Shown here: one piece after another, positions 1-5,374 of the stretch
How the letters are laid out: the number at the start of each line of letters is the position of its first letter
Numbering within the stretch: the stretch's first letter is position 1
Source: Treponema sp.
GTDB taxonomy: Bacteria; Spirochaetota; Spirochaetia; Treponematales; Breznakiellaceae
DNA: 5,982 nt
Direction: 5' to 3'
Assembly: GCA_031279925.1 (NCBI GenBank)
Contig: JAITHQ010000149.1
Coordinates: forward strand, 1-5,982
The notes under the pieces: generated by a model
Database searches by the model: none
What the model saw: the letters and a program-made list of their open reading frames with translations, nothing else
Told to the model about the DNA's origin: nothing
Translations under genes and position numbers: made by a program

Positions 1-186
1 TTTGGGGAAAAGTACGAAACGCAGGTAAAGGTGTACACGATTGGCAAATCGCCTGAGGATTTTTTCTCCAAAGAAGTCTGCGGCGGCCCCCACGTGGAAC
101 ATACCGGCGGCATGGGCAAGTTTACGATACAAAAGGAACAGTCCTCATCGGCGGGAGTCCGGCGGATTCGGGCTGTGTTGGGGTAG
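1..186 (+). CDS. alaS: Alanyl-tRNA synthetase, C-terminal fragment (5' end outside the window)
   Basis: This is the last 61 codons of a gene that enters the window in frame 1 and ends at TAG 184-186. AlaS charges tRNA-Ala with alanine in the cytoplasm, and its second (editing) domain hydrolyses mischarged Ser- and Gly-tRNA. The visible part is the end of that editing domain: SKEVCGGPHVEHTG, with Cys27 and His31 of the fragment forming the CxxxH zinc-binding pair typical of AlaS and AlaX editing domains, followed by the usual SSSAGVRRI stretch. The protein stops directly after this. Most bacterial AlaS proteins (about 870 residues) continue into a C-terminal coiled-coil/DHHA1 C-Ala domain, so this is a short AlaS, a form I recall from spirochaetes. 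It lies upstream of the parvulin-like gene in the same direction, but a structured gap of 164 nt with its own promoter separates them. The identification is firm; the total length cannot be seen. Confidence 0.93.
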   Translation, partial: FGEKYETQVKVYTIGKSPEDFFSKEVCGGPHVEHTGGMGKFTIQKEQSSSAGVRRIRAVLG

Positions 187-188
187 AA

Positions 189-303
189 GTGGGGAGTAGG
201 GAATGGGGAGTGTTGTTTGGGGGATTTGCGTACTGCCGTGCGATACATGGAAAGCCGCCTGACTCCCGAACCAACCCCCCATTCCCCACTCCCTATTCCC
301 CAC
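189..303. repeat. Imperfect G/C-rich inverted repeat between alaS and the parvulin gene
   Basis: The left arm (189-212) reads GTGGGGAGTAGGGAATGGGG and on; the right arm (280-303) is its near reverse complement. Over 24 positions I count 21 Watson-Crick pairs, two G-T wobbles and one A-C mismatch, with a spacer of about 67 nt. Each arm is built from short units of the GGGGAGT/GGGGAAT kind, so the repeat may belong to a low-complexity G-rich family dispersed in the genome. It begins 3 nt after the alaS stop and could fold as a long hairpin in the alaS transcript. No U-tract follows, so it is not a classical intrinsic terminator. Confidence 0.8.
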
Positions 304-310
304 TCCCCCC
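275..310 (-). other. G-quadruplex motif on the minus strand next to the promoter
   Basis: On the plus strand there are five C-tracts at 275-280, 284-287, 291-293, 298-301 and 305-310, separated by loops of 3, 3, 4 and 3 bases. On the minus strand, which is the template for the downstream operon, this fits the G3+N1-7 quadruplex rule with one tract to spare. The motif ends 8 nt before the TATAAT box and covers the place where a -35 element would be. Folding and any regulatory effect are inference; the motif itself is directly visible. Confidence 0.7.
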
Positions 311-314
311 TTTA

Positions 315-323
315 TGCTATAAT
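315..323 (+). promoter_or_regulatory. Extended -10 promoter of the parvulin-nusB-TPR-yqeB cluster
   Basis: TGCTATAAT is a perfect extended -10 element (TGn directly before a consensus TATAAT at 318-323). There is no TTGACA-like -35 hexamer at 15-19 nt upstream; that position is occupied by the C-tract repeat (about 295-300). Extended -10 promoters can work without a -35 element. Transcription would be expected to start around 330, giving a leader of about 20 nt before the ATG at 351. Confidence 0.7.
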
Positions 324-339
324 ATAAACCTTGATACAG

Positions 340-345
340 TAAGGA
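340..345 (+). promoter_or_regulatory. Ribosome binding site of the parvulin-like gene
   Basis: TAAGGA lies 5 nt before ATG 351. It decides the start: an in-frame ATG at 189 would put the repeat and the promoter inside the gene and would have no secretion signal at its N-terminus, whereas ATG 351 opens directly into a signal peptide. Confidence 0.8.
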
Positions 346-350
346 CGATT

Positions 351-1397
351 ATGAAACATAGAGCATTATTTTTGGTGATTTTTTCCGTTCTCTGCGCCGT
401 CATGGGTTTTGCGCAGTCGGATTTGCAGCCCGCCGCCATTGTGAACCTTACCAAGAGCGAGCCGATAACGGTTAAACAGTTCCGTACTGAAGTTGAACGT
501 ATGGAAAAAAGCGCCGGGCGTGTTCTTAAAATGGAAGAGCGCCGGCAGGTTTTGGATGTGATGATCAACGAGCGGCTGGCGATTCAGGCGGCGGAGCGGG
601 ATAAAATTGCCATTTCCGAGAACGAGGTAACCCAGCAGGTGAATCAGCTTAAATCCCAGATGGTACAGGCTATCGGCAGGCAGCCCACGGACGCTGAATT
701 CGGTACTGCCCTGAAAAACGAAACCGGTCTTGAAATGCCCGCCTTCCGGGAGCAGATGCGCCGGCAGCTTATCGTTCAGAAATACCTTATGTCGAAAAAG
801 CAAAATATTTTTGAGAATATCAAAGTTCCCTCCGAAGATGAAATTCTGAACACGTACAATCTGTCAAAATCCCAATTTGTCCGCCCCGAAACCGTGCGCT
901 TTTCCATGATTCAGGTGCCGTATGGCGCGGACGCAGCCGCCAAGACCAAGGCAAAAGATCTTGCGGACAGGCTGAAGAAGGAAGTCGGCTCGAACCCTTC
1001 CAAGTTTGACGAGGTGGCGCTTCGGGGGCAGGCTCCCAATTCCGGCTACCAGGCGGGGGACGGCGGTTTTCTTCCCCGGAACCTTGAAGCTCAGCAGGTG
1101 GTGGGGCAGGAATTTATCAATACCGCTTTTAGCCTGAAACAGGGCGAAGTTTCAAAAATGATGGAAGGGGCGCGGGGGTATCAGATTATTAAAGTCACCG
1201 AAACCTACGCCATGAAGAATCTTGAACTCGATGATATTTTCCAGTTGGGAACCCGCATAACGGTGCGGGATTACATCGGCAACGCCATGCTGCAGGAGCG
1301 GCAGCAGGCGGTTCTGGCGCAGGCGACCCAGGAGCTGGTCTCGGAACTGCGGGCGGGAAAAACGTTTCAGGTTTTTGAAAAAAACCTGAACTGGTAG
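351..1397 (+). CDS. Exported SurA/PpiC-like (parvulin-type) foldase or chaperone
   Basis: A 348-residue protein exported to the periplasm, likely helping outer-membrane or secreted proteins to fold. Residues 1-21 form a signal peptide (MKHR, hydrophobic core, cleavage probably after GFA at 21). Residues about 25-165 are helical with charged amphipathic stretches and match the SurA N-terminal chaperone domain (VLDVMINERLAIQAAE near 67-82). Residues about 178-285 are the parvulin domain, recognised by GDGGFLP (237-242), a FSLKQGEVS segment (260-268) and GYQIIKV (276-282). The two histidines normal in parvulins (HILV near the start and GxHIIKV near the end) are Met186 and Gln278 here, so isomerase activity may be weak or absent and a chaperone role is more likely. 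A helical tail of about 60 residues follows. From memory the equivalent T. pallidum gene (TP1016, tpn39b) lies in the same order. Cys15 is not in a good lipobox. The family call is secure; the catalytic state is inferred. Confidence 0.88.
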   Translation: MKHRALFLVIFSVLCAVMGFAQSDLQPAAIVNLTKSEPITVKQFRTEVERMEKSAGRVLKMEERRQVLDVMINERLAIQAAERDKIAISENEVTQQVNQLKSQMVQAIGRQPTDAEFGTALKNETGLEMPAFREQMRRQLIVQKYLMSKKQNIFENIKVPSEDEILNTYNLSKSQFVRPETVRFSMIQVPYGADAAAKTKAKDLADRLKKEVGSNPSKFDEVALRGQAPNSGYQAGDGGFLPRNLEAQQVVGQEFINTAFSLKQGEVSKMMEGARGYQIIKVTETYAMKNLELDDIFQLGTRITVRDYIGNAMLQERQQAVLAQATQELVSELRAGKTFQVFEKNLNW

Positions 1398-1414
1398 CGG
1401 CGGATAGCGGTAAA

Positions 1415-1915
1415 ATGGCGTCCCGCAGAAAAGGCCGTATTCTGGCGTTTCAGGCTCTGTATTGCTGGGAAGCGAACCGCATTCCGGCTGACGAGCTTAT
1501 GACTTTCTCCTGGCTGGAAAGCGAAAAACAAGCGGCCCTCGATTCTGGCATTGCCGGTTTTTCGCGCCTTTTAATTGCCGGTACCATCGAGAATATAAAA
1601 GTTGTAGATAGCATGATCAAACGTCATCTGCAAAACTGGGATATTTCCCGGCTGAACCGCGTTGATCTGGCAATTCTTAGAATGAGCGTTTACGCGTTGA
1701 TATTTCAAACAGATATTGCCCCTTCAATAATAATTGACGAGGCTATCGGTATTTCAAAAGAATTCGGAACCGACGTTTCTTACCGGTTTATTAACGGCGT
1801 TCTTGACAGCATCCGCCGGACTCTGCAAGAACCGCAGCCGGATTCCGCTTTGCGGGCGGCGTCAGAGCAGGCCGCCCCGAAGCAGGCGCAAGAAGTTTGT
1901 CTCTCCACAAAATGA
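1415..1915 (+). CDS. nusB: Transcription antitermination factor NusB
   Basis: A 166-residue cytoplasmic RNA-binding protein. NusB with NusE (ribosomal protein S10) binds boxA of rRNA leaders and supports processive antitermination in the Nus complex. The all-helical fold is clear throughout: SRRKGRILAFQALYCWE at the N-terminus, the central NRVDLAILRMSVYAL, then IIIDEAIGISKEFGTD and RFINGVLDSIRR near the C-terminus, which together are the family signature. NusB proteins are usually 130-150 residues; here about 25 extra residues rich in Ala, Gln and Pro follow the last family helix and are probably disordered. ATG 1415 lies 17 nt after the parvulin stop. Upstream only a weak GCGG (1406-1409) resembles a ribosome binding site, so translation may depend on coupling with the gene before. 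The next gene's ribosome binding site overlaps the TGA stop. The order parvulin-nusB agrees with what I recall from T. pallidum. Confidence 0.95.
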   Translation: MASRRKGRILAFQALYCWEANRIPADELMTFSWLESEKQAALDSGIAGFSRLLIAGTIENIKVVDSMIKRHLQNWDISRLNRVDLAILRMSVYALIFQTDIAPSIIIDEAIGISKEFGTDVSYRFINGVLDSIRRTLQEPQPDSALRAASEQAAPKQAQEVCLSTK

Positions 1916-1917
1916 GG
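1914..1917 (+). promoter_or_regulatory. Ribosome binding site of the TPR protein, overlapping the nusB stop
   Basis: GAGG shares two bases with the nusB TGA (1913-1915) and sits 8 nt before ATG 1926. This selects 1926 over the in-frame ATG at 1734, which lies deep inside nusB, and suggests translational coupling between the two genes. Confidence 0.7.
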
Positions 1918-1925
1918 CGCGCGAA

Positions 1926-3758
1926 ATGAATCCCTTTACCAGTAACGGCAGCCTGTTCAATGACACTAAACCGGAGGGCCTGTTTCAGGGCAATTTGCTG
2001 CGGATAACTTTTTTTTCGGGTTTACTGCTTTTGCTGGTAATCGGCGGAAGCCTTATTGCGGTGTATGCTTTGGGCAGAGGGTACGGCTTTGAAAATATCG
2101 AAGATGAAAGCGGTTTTTACCGGTTTCTTCGGGAATATGACTATAAAAGCCGGGGTATCCTGGCGGCTGGGTTAAACGCTGTCCAGCGCAGGGAACTTGA
2201 TAGTCTTGACACGGAACTTGACAAGCTGGAGAAAAAAGCCGAGGGGGTGGAATCCTGGCTTTCTATCCTGAAACGCCGCAGGCAGCTTGCCCGCCTCGAC
2301 ACCCGCTACGTTCCCGACTACCGGGAATCCGCCCGCCGGGCCGCGCTTGCCTATCCCTATTCTGAACCCTTAGCGGCGGTGGCGGCGGCGGCGCTTATCC
2401 ATAATACCGCCATTACCAGGGAAGCTGAAACTGAATTGCGCCTGTATCTTCCCCAGCTTTCCGATTCCCGTTTCAGCCCATTACGCCTTGGCCTGCATGT
2501 GCTGCTGGGCGATTTTAAAACCCCAGAGAAGGCGGCGGCGGCGCTGCCCCATGAGTTTTCAGGGAAACAGCTTTCAGCCGCTCTGTGGCGATCGATGCTG
2601 CCTACTGCCGCCGAAGCGGAAACAATAGCCGCCGATTTGGCGATTGTGCGGTTGTTGAGGGGGGACGCAGCGGGCGCCGCCGCTGAAATTCAGGCCATAC
2701 TTTCCGGCGATTCCGGAGATAAGGATGTTTCTCCCCCGCCTGAATTGGTACGTTTCGCCGCCGAATACTATTATGATTTTGGGGACTTGCTGCGCTCGGC
2801 GGAATTGTTCTCTCACCTGCAAGATGACAACGCCCTGGGCCGGCAGGCTGACGCTCTGTGGCTTGCCAATTATGCCGGCAATGCCCGCAGGATATGGTCA
2901 ATGCTGGCAACGCCCCGCAGCCTGTATAACCTTGCACTGACCGCTGAAACGCCAAAAGAAGCCGCCGGCCTGCTTGAGCGCCTTGCTACGCTTCCCGGCG
3001 CGGATGGCGATCCCAGCCGTCAATACGGGCTTATCCGGTATAGCCGTCTGCTGAACGCTCCCAGGGCCATTGCGATTCTTGAGGCCGGAAAAGACTCTTT
3101 TTCCGGCCTTCCGGCAAAAACCGCCCTTCCCGGAAAATCACCGCTGTCTACTGAAGCAATAATCGATCTTGAAATACTCAGGCGGCGGACGGAAATTGGG
3201 GAAACAGGCCGTCTGATCGCCGAGACATGGCTGCTTTTGGGCCGTTACCCCGAAGCGGAAGCGCTGTACCGGTGGGGGGCCTGGTACTTTGACCTTCAGA
3301 GAAACTACGGTGAAACCGCTCTTTTGCTAAAAAACGCCGCCCGTCATTCGTTTAACGGGCAATGGATACTTATTCACAGCGCCTTGCAGCGGGCCAGGGA
3401 TGGAAATCTTGACGAGGCGGAAAGCCTGTTTGCTTCCATTCCCGCTGTTTCCGGGGAATGGTCTGTGGCGGCGAACCTGGGCCGTATCCTCGAAACCCGC
3501 CGTGCTCCTGTCAGGGCGCTTGAGCAATACGAAACCGCCCTTGCGGCAATCATGAGAAACGGCGAAGCAGATGGCGGAAACCGCTACGATTCGGATGACT
3601 TGCGAAGCCGGGAGAGCGCGTCCCGCATCCAGCTTCGCATTGCCCACTGCCTAAAAAGCCTGGGCCGCATCGATGAAAGCCGCCGGGCCATTGAGTATGC
3701 CCTTGATCTGAATCCTGAAAACCTTGACGCCCGGCTGGAACTCCACCGGCTGGAATAA
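1926..3758 (+). CDS. Membrane-anchored TPR-repeat protein, function unknown
   Basis: A 610-residue protein I do not recognise beyond its architecture. Residues 1-26 are polar and probably cytoplasmic. Residues about 27-50 are one strongly hydrophobic helix (ITFFSGLLLLLVIGG onward) with no cleavage site, so it is likely a signal anchor with the rest outside the inner membrane. A charged helical segment follows (about 75-120, with LDTELDKLEKKAEGVE) and may be a short coiled coil. From about 125 onward the protein is Ala/Leu-rich paired helices of TPR type; the clearest units are near 415-460 (AETWLLLGRYPEAEALYRWG) and at the C-terminus (IAHCLKSLGRIDESRRAIEY, then ALDLNPENLDARLELHRLE). TPRs act as protein-protein scaffolds; in the envelope they often serve assembly or lipoprotein systems, but no partner is visible. 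The gene is 10 nt downstream of nusB and 1 nt upstream of yqeB. Membrane anchor plus TPR is well supported; the role is unknown. Confidence 0.85.
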   Translation: MNPFTSNGSLFNDTKPEGLFQGNLLRITFFSGLLLLLVIGGSLIAVYALGRGYGFENIEDESGFYRFLREYDYKSRGILAAGLNAVQRRELDSLDTELDKLEKKAEGVESWLSILKRRRQLARLDTRYVPDYRESARRAALAYPYSEPLAAVAAAALIHNTAITREAETELRLYLPQLSDSRFSPLRLGLHVLLGDFKTPEKAAAALPHEFSGKQLSAALWRSMLPTAAEAETIAADLAIVRLLRGDAAGAAAEIQAILSGDSGDKDVSPPPELVRFAAEYYYDFGDLLRSAELFSHLQDDNALGRQADALWLANYAGNARRIWSMLATPRSLYNLALTAETPKEAAGLLERLATLPGADGDPSRQYGLIRYSRLLNAPRAIAILEAGKDSFSGLPAKTALPGKSPLSTEAIIDLEILRRRTEIGETGRLIAETWLLLGRYPEAEALYRWGAWYFDLQRNYGETALLLKNAARHSFNGQWILIHSALQRARDGNLDEAESLFASIPAVSGEWSVAANLGRILETRRAPVRALEQYETALAAIMRNGEADGGNRYDSDDLRSRESASRIQLRIAHCLKSLGRIDESRRAIEYALDLNPENLDARLELHRLE

Positions 3759-3759
3759 T

Positions 3760-4575
3760 ATGCTGACTGTCATCAAAGGCGCCGGGGACCTTGCTTCGGG
3801 AATTGCCCTGCGGCTTCATCACGCCGGATTCGATATTGTTATGACCGAAATTCCCGTTCCGCTGGCGGTCAGGCGGACCGTTTCTTTTTCGCAGGCTGTG
3901 TATGATGGCAGGACGCAGGTTGAGGATATTGCCGCGGTTTTGGTGAGAAATAACAATGAAATACAGCGGGCCCTGGCCCAAAGGCAAATCGCCGTGCTTG
4001 TTGATCCTGCCGCCGCAATTGTTGAACGGATACGGCCCGCCGCGCTGGTGGATGGGATCATGGCGAAGCGCAACACCGGAACCGCTATTAATGACGCGCC
4101 GGTGGTAATAGGAATCGGGCCGGGATTCACTGCCGGTATTGACTGTCACGCGGTAATTGAAACCAAACGGGGCCACACCCTTGGCCGGGTCATTGTCGAT
4201 GGAATCGCCCTGCCCAATACCGGCGTTCCCGGAGAAATTGGCGGCTTTACTGTTGAACGGCTGCTACGGGCGGATGCGGACGGTATTTTTGAGTCATTGG
4301 TGGAAATTGGCGACCGGGTGCAAAAGGGGGACACGGTGGCTCAGGTCCATGCGGATGGCCGGACGTGCCCAATTCACGCCGAAACAGGCGGCATAGTGCG
4401 GGGGCTGCTTCCTTGCGGCGTTCATGTTACCAAAGGAATGAAGGCTGGGGACATTGATCCCCGTTGCGAGCGTTCCCATTGTTATACCGTTTCCGATAAG
4501 GCCCTGGCCATTGGCGGCGGCGTTCTGGAAGCCTTGCTGCGTTTTTCCCGTGAGGCCAGCCCCCAAACGGCATAA
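3760..4575 (+). CDS. yqeB: YqeB-family protein of the selenium-dependent molybdenum hydroxylase system
   Basis: A 271-residue protein of the YqeB (EF2563) family, which in known genomes accompanies selenium-dependent molybdenum hydroxylases such as xanthine dehydrogenase-like enzymes, along with selD and yqeC. It is thought to help put the labile selenium into the molybdenum cofactor site, but its reaction is not established. Features seen: a Rossmann-like N-terminus IKGAGDLASGIALRLH (5-20), the family stretch VMTEIPVPLAVRRTVSFS (27-44), IGIGPGFTAGIDCHAVIET (117-135), a biotinyl/lipoyl-like hairpin VEIGDRVQKGDTVAQV (181-196), and the C-terminal KGMKAGDIDPR (225-235) and SDKALAIGGGVLEAL (245-259). 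Length fits the family. ATG 3760 is 1 nt after the TPR stop with only a weak GGA (3752-3754) upstream, so coupling is likely; the in-frame ATG at 3724 would overlap the previous gene and precede the conserved start. It is last in the cluster; no hydroxylase or selenium gene is visible in the window. Confidence 0.92.
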   Translation: MLTVIKGAGDLASGIALRLHHAGFDIVMTEIPVPLAVRRTVSFSQAVYDGRTQVEDIAAVLVRNNNEIQRALAQRQIAVLVDPAAAIVERIRPAALVDGIMAKRNTGTAINDAPVVIGIGPGFTAGIDCHAVIETKRGHTLGRVIVDGIALPNTGVPGEIGGFTVERLLRADADGIFESLVEIGDRVQKGDTVAQVHADGRTCPIHAETGGIVRGLLPCGVHVTKGMKAGDIDPRCERSHCYTVSDKALAIGGGVLEALLRFSREASPQTA

Positions 4576-4576
4576 A

Positions 4577-4603
4577 CCCTGAAGTTTAACGGTGAACACA
4601 GGG
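4577..4603 (+). terminator. Hairpin after yqeB, possible terminator without a U-tract
   Basis: CCCTG (4577-4581) pairs with CAGGG (4599-4603), and inside it GTTTA pairs with TGAAC around an ACGG tetraloop; the two helices are separated by a small AA/A internal loop. It starts 1 nt after the yqeB stop, where a 3' end is expected. No run of T follows (AAGTATG instead), so intrinsic termination would be weak; it may act as a 3'-end stabiliser or be chance. Confidence 0.4.
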
Positions 4604-4615
4604 AAGTATGCGAGC

Positions 4616-4633
4616 GGGGGGGGGGGGGGGGGG
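4616..4633 (+). repeat. Homopolymeric tract of 18 G
   Basis: An uninterrupted run of 18 G lies 40 nt after the yqeB stop and about 100 nt before the IS630 remnant. Such tracts change length by slipped-strand mispairing; in T. pallidum poly-G runs near tpr promoters are known to vary and alter transcription. Here no promoter or start codon is clearly placed under its control. Tract length is also prone to sequencing error. Confidence 0.95.
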
Positions 4634-4734
4634 TTACTTTTAACCTTGCCCCATGACGGTGGCTCTCGTGAAACTTGCCATGGAGATCCGCCGTTGCAAG
4701 AGCCAACACGGTTTCCCTTGCCCGCTATAGTTGT
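4634..4734. other. Intergenic stretch with no recognised gene
   Basis: Between the poly-G run and the IS remnant I find no RNA gene or convincing coding frame. A 25-codon frame from ATG 4654 ends at TAG 4729-4731 but has no ribosome binding site and no recognisable motif. The sequence TATAGTTGTTCAATAAAAGG (4726-4745) around the 3' end of the second transposase could hold the terminal end of that IS630 element, which family members place at a TA target, but the other end is missing so the boundary is a guess. Confidence 0.4.
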
Positions 4735-5010
4735 TCAATAAAAGGGAACTAAAGGAAAGCGTAGAACGGCATTTTCAAGAGTATCAAAACGGAAAACATT
4801 ATCACGCAGTCTTCTTTTGAGATGAGCCCATGTTTTTTCAATGGGGTTAAAATCAGGCAAATAGGGCGGCAGGAAGAGCAGCCGCGCATTGCCCCCGGCA
4901 GTTTTACGAAGCGCCTGTTTCCGGTACAATGAGGCGTTGACCATAATTATGGTGTATCCGTTGGGAATAGGGGGTACCAGGCGGTTTTTGAACCAGCCTT
5001 CAAAGAGGTC
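4735..5010 (-). pseudogene. IS630-family transposase, C-terminal remnant
   Basis: The open frame runs on the minus strand from GAC at 5008-5010 to TGA at 4735-4737, about 91 codons, and has no start of its own (the codon beyond 5010 is a stop). It matches the last third of a DDE_3/IS630 transposase: LFEGWFKNRLVPPIPNGYT, then IIMVNASLYRKQALRK, then LLFLPPYLPDFNPIEKTWAH and LKRRLRDNVFRFDTLENA. In active relatives the second motif reads IIMDNASFHRK, so the second catalytic Asp is Val here (codon GTC at 4939-4941), while the final catalytic Glu in NPIEKTW is kept. The first Asp and the N-terminal DNA-binding domain are missing. It is therefore a dead fragment, of a different IS630 subgroup from its neighbour, which has the MDNLN/GSWLNM pattern. 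The family call is secure; the original length is not visible. Confidence 0.85.
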
Positions 5011-5213
5011 TCATCGGCGGTAGCAAACTGTCAATGTACCACGGCTTTCCCTTTATTCCGCACCACGGCCCAGGCTTTCACTTCAGTCCGCATCTGTTCA
5101 AGCGCCGCTATCCGCCGGTTCAGGCATTGCCGGCTCAGTACCCCGATTCTCATCTGCGCCATGTTCAGCCAACTCCCGGGTTTGGCCGTATAGGGGGATT
5201 TCAATCCCTTCCA

Positions 5214-5242
5214 CCAAACGCCGCTCCTCCTGCGGCGTTTGG
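5214..5242. repeat. Perfect 11-bp inverted repeat inside the transposase pseudogene
   Basis: CCAAACGCCGC (5214-5224) and GCGGCGTTTGG (5232-5242) are exact reverse complements around the 7-nt loop TCCTCCT. The hairpin sits where the reading frame breaks and the family sequence is lost: one arm plus loop encodes the expected EERRLVE, while the other arm replaces the expected codons. Confidence 0.9.
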
Positions 5243-5359
5243 CGGCATCAAATGAGGGGATGTTCAGGTTGTCCATCACCAGGACGTTACGCCGTGCCTC
5301 CGGATGCTGTTTATCGGCTAACTCGCGCAGACAGCGGGCGCGCCCTTCGCTCACCATCA

Positions 5360-5374
5360 CTTCCCTTCGGGAAG
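5360..5374. repeat. Short perfect hairpin next to a frameshift site
   Basis: CTTCCC (5360-5365) and GGGAAG (5369-5374) pair perfectly over a TTC loop, 3 nt from the G-run 5378-5382 that carries the frameshift. The bases encode ASRREV in the transposase frame, so chance is possible. Confidence 0.5.

Noticed and set aside
187..310. CRISPR-like or tandem array in the G-rich region
   Set aside because: The units are 7-bp low-complexity variants arranged as one inverted pair, without regular spacers.
189..350. In-frame upstream extension of the parvulin gene starting at ATG 189
   Set aside because: It would translate the inverted repeat and the promoter, has no ribosome binding site and hides the signal peptide; ATG 351 has TAAGGA 5 nt upstream.
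338..358. Lipoprotein signal at Cys15 of the parvulin-like protein
   Set aside because: The residues before Cys (SVL) do not fit a lipobox, even a relaxed spirochaetal one, and a normal cleavage site lies at GFA/Q.
366..803. Long open frame on the minus strand opposite the parvulin gene
   Set aside because: Composition and lack of motifs fit a shadow of the plus-strand gene; no ribosome binding site or promoter seen.
1734..1925. In-frame upstream start for the TPR gene inside nusB
   Set aside because: It overlaps nusB by about 180 nt and adds residues unlike any exported protein start; ATG 1926 has GAGG at the proper distance just before the membrane anchor.
3550..4176. Minus-strand open frame of about 208 codons across the TPR/yqeB junction
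   Set aside because: It is antisense to two well-supported genes, rich in Gly, His, Arg and Pro, with no recognisable domain.
4654..4731. Small plus-strand frame (25 codons) behind the poly-G run, possibly phase-variable
   Set aside because: No ribosome binding site, no promoter-like sequence in a convincing position and no motif; the poly-G run is not in the frame.
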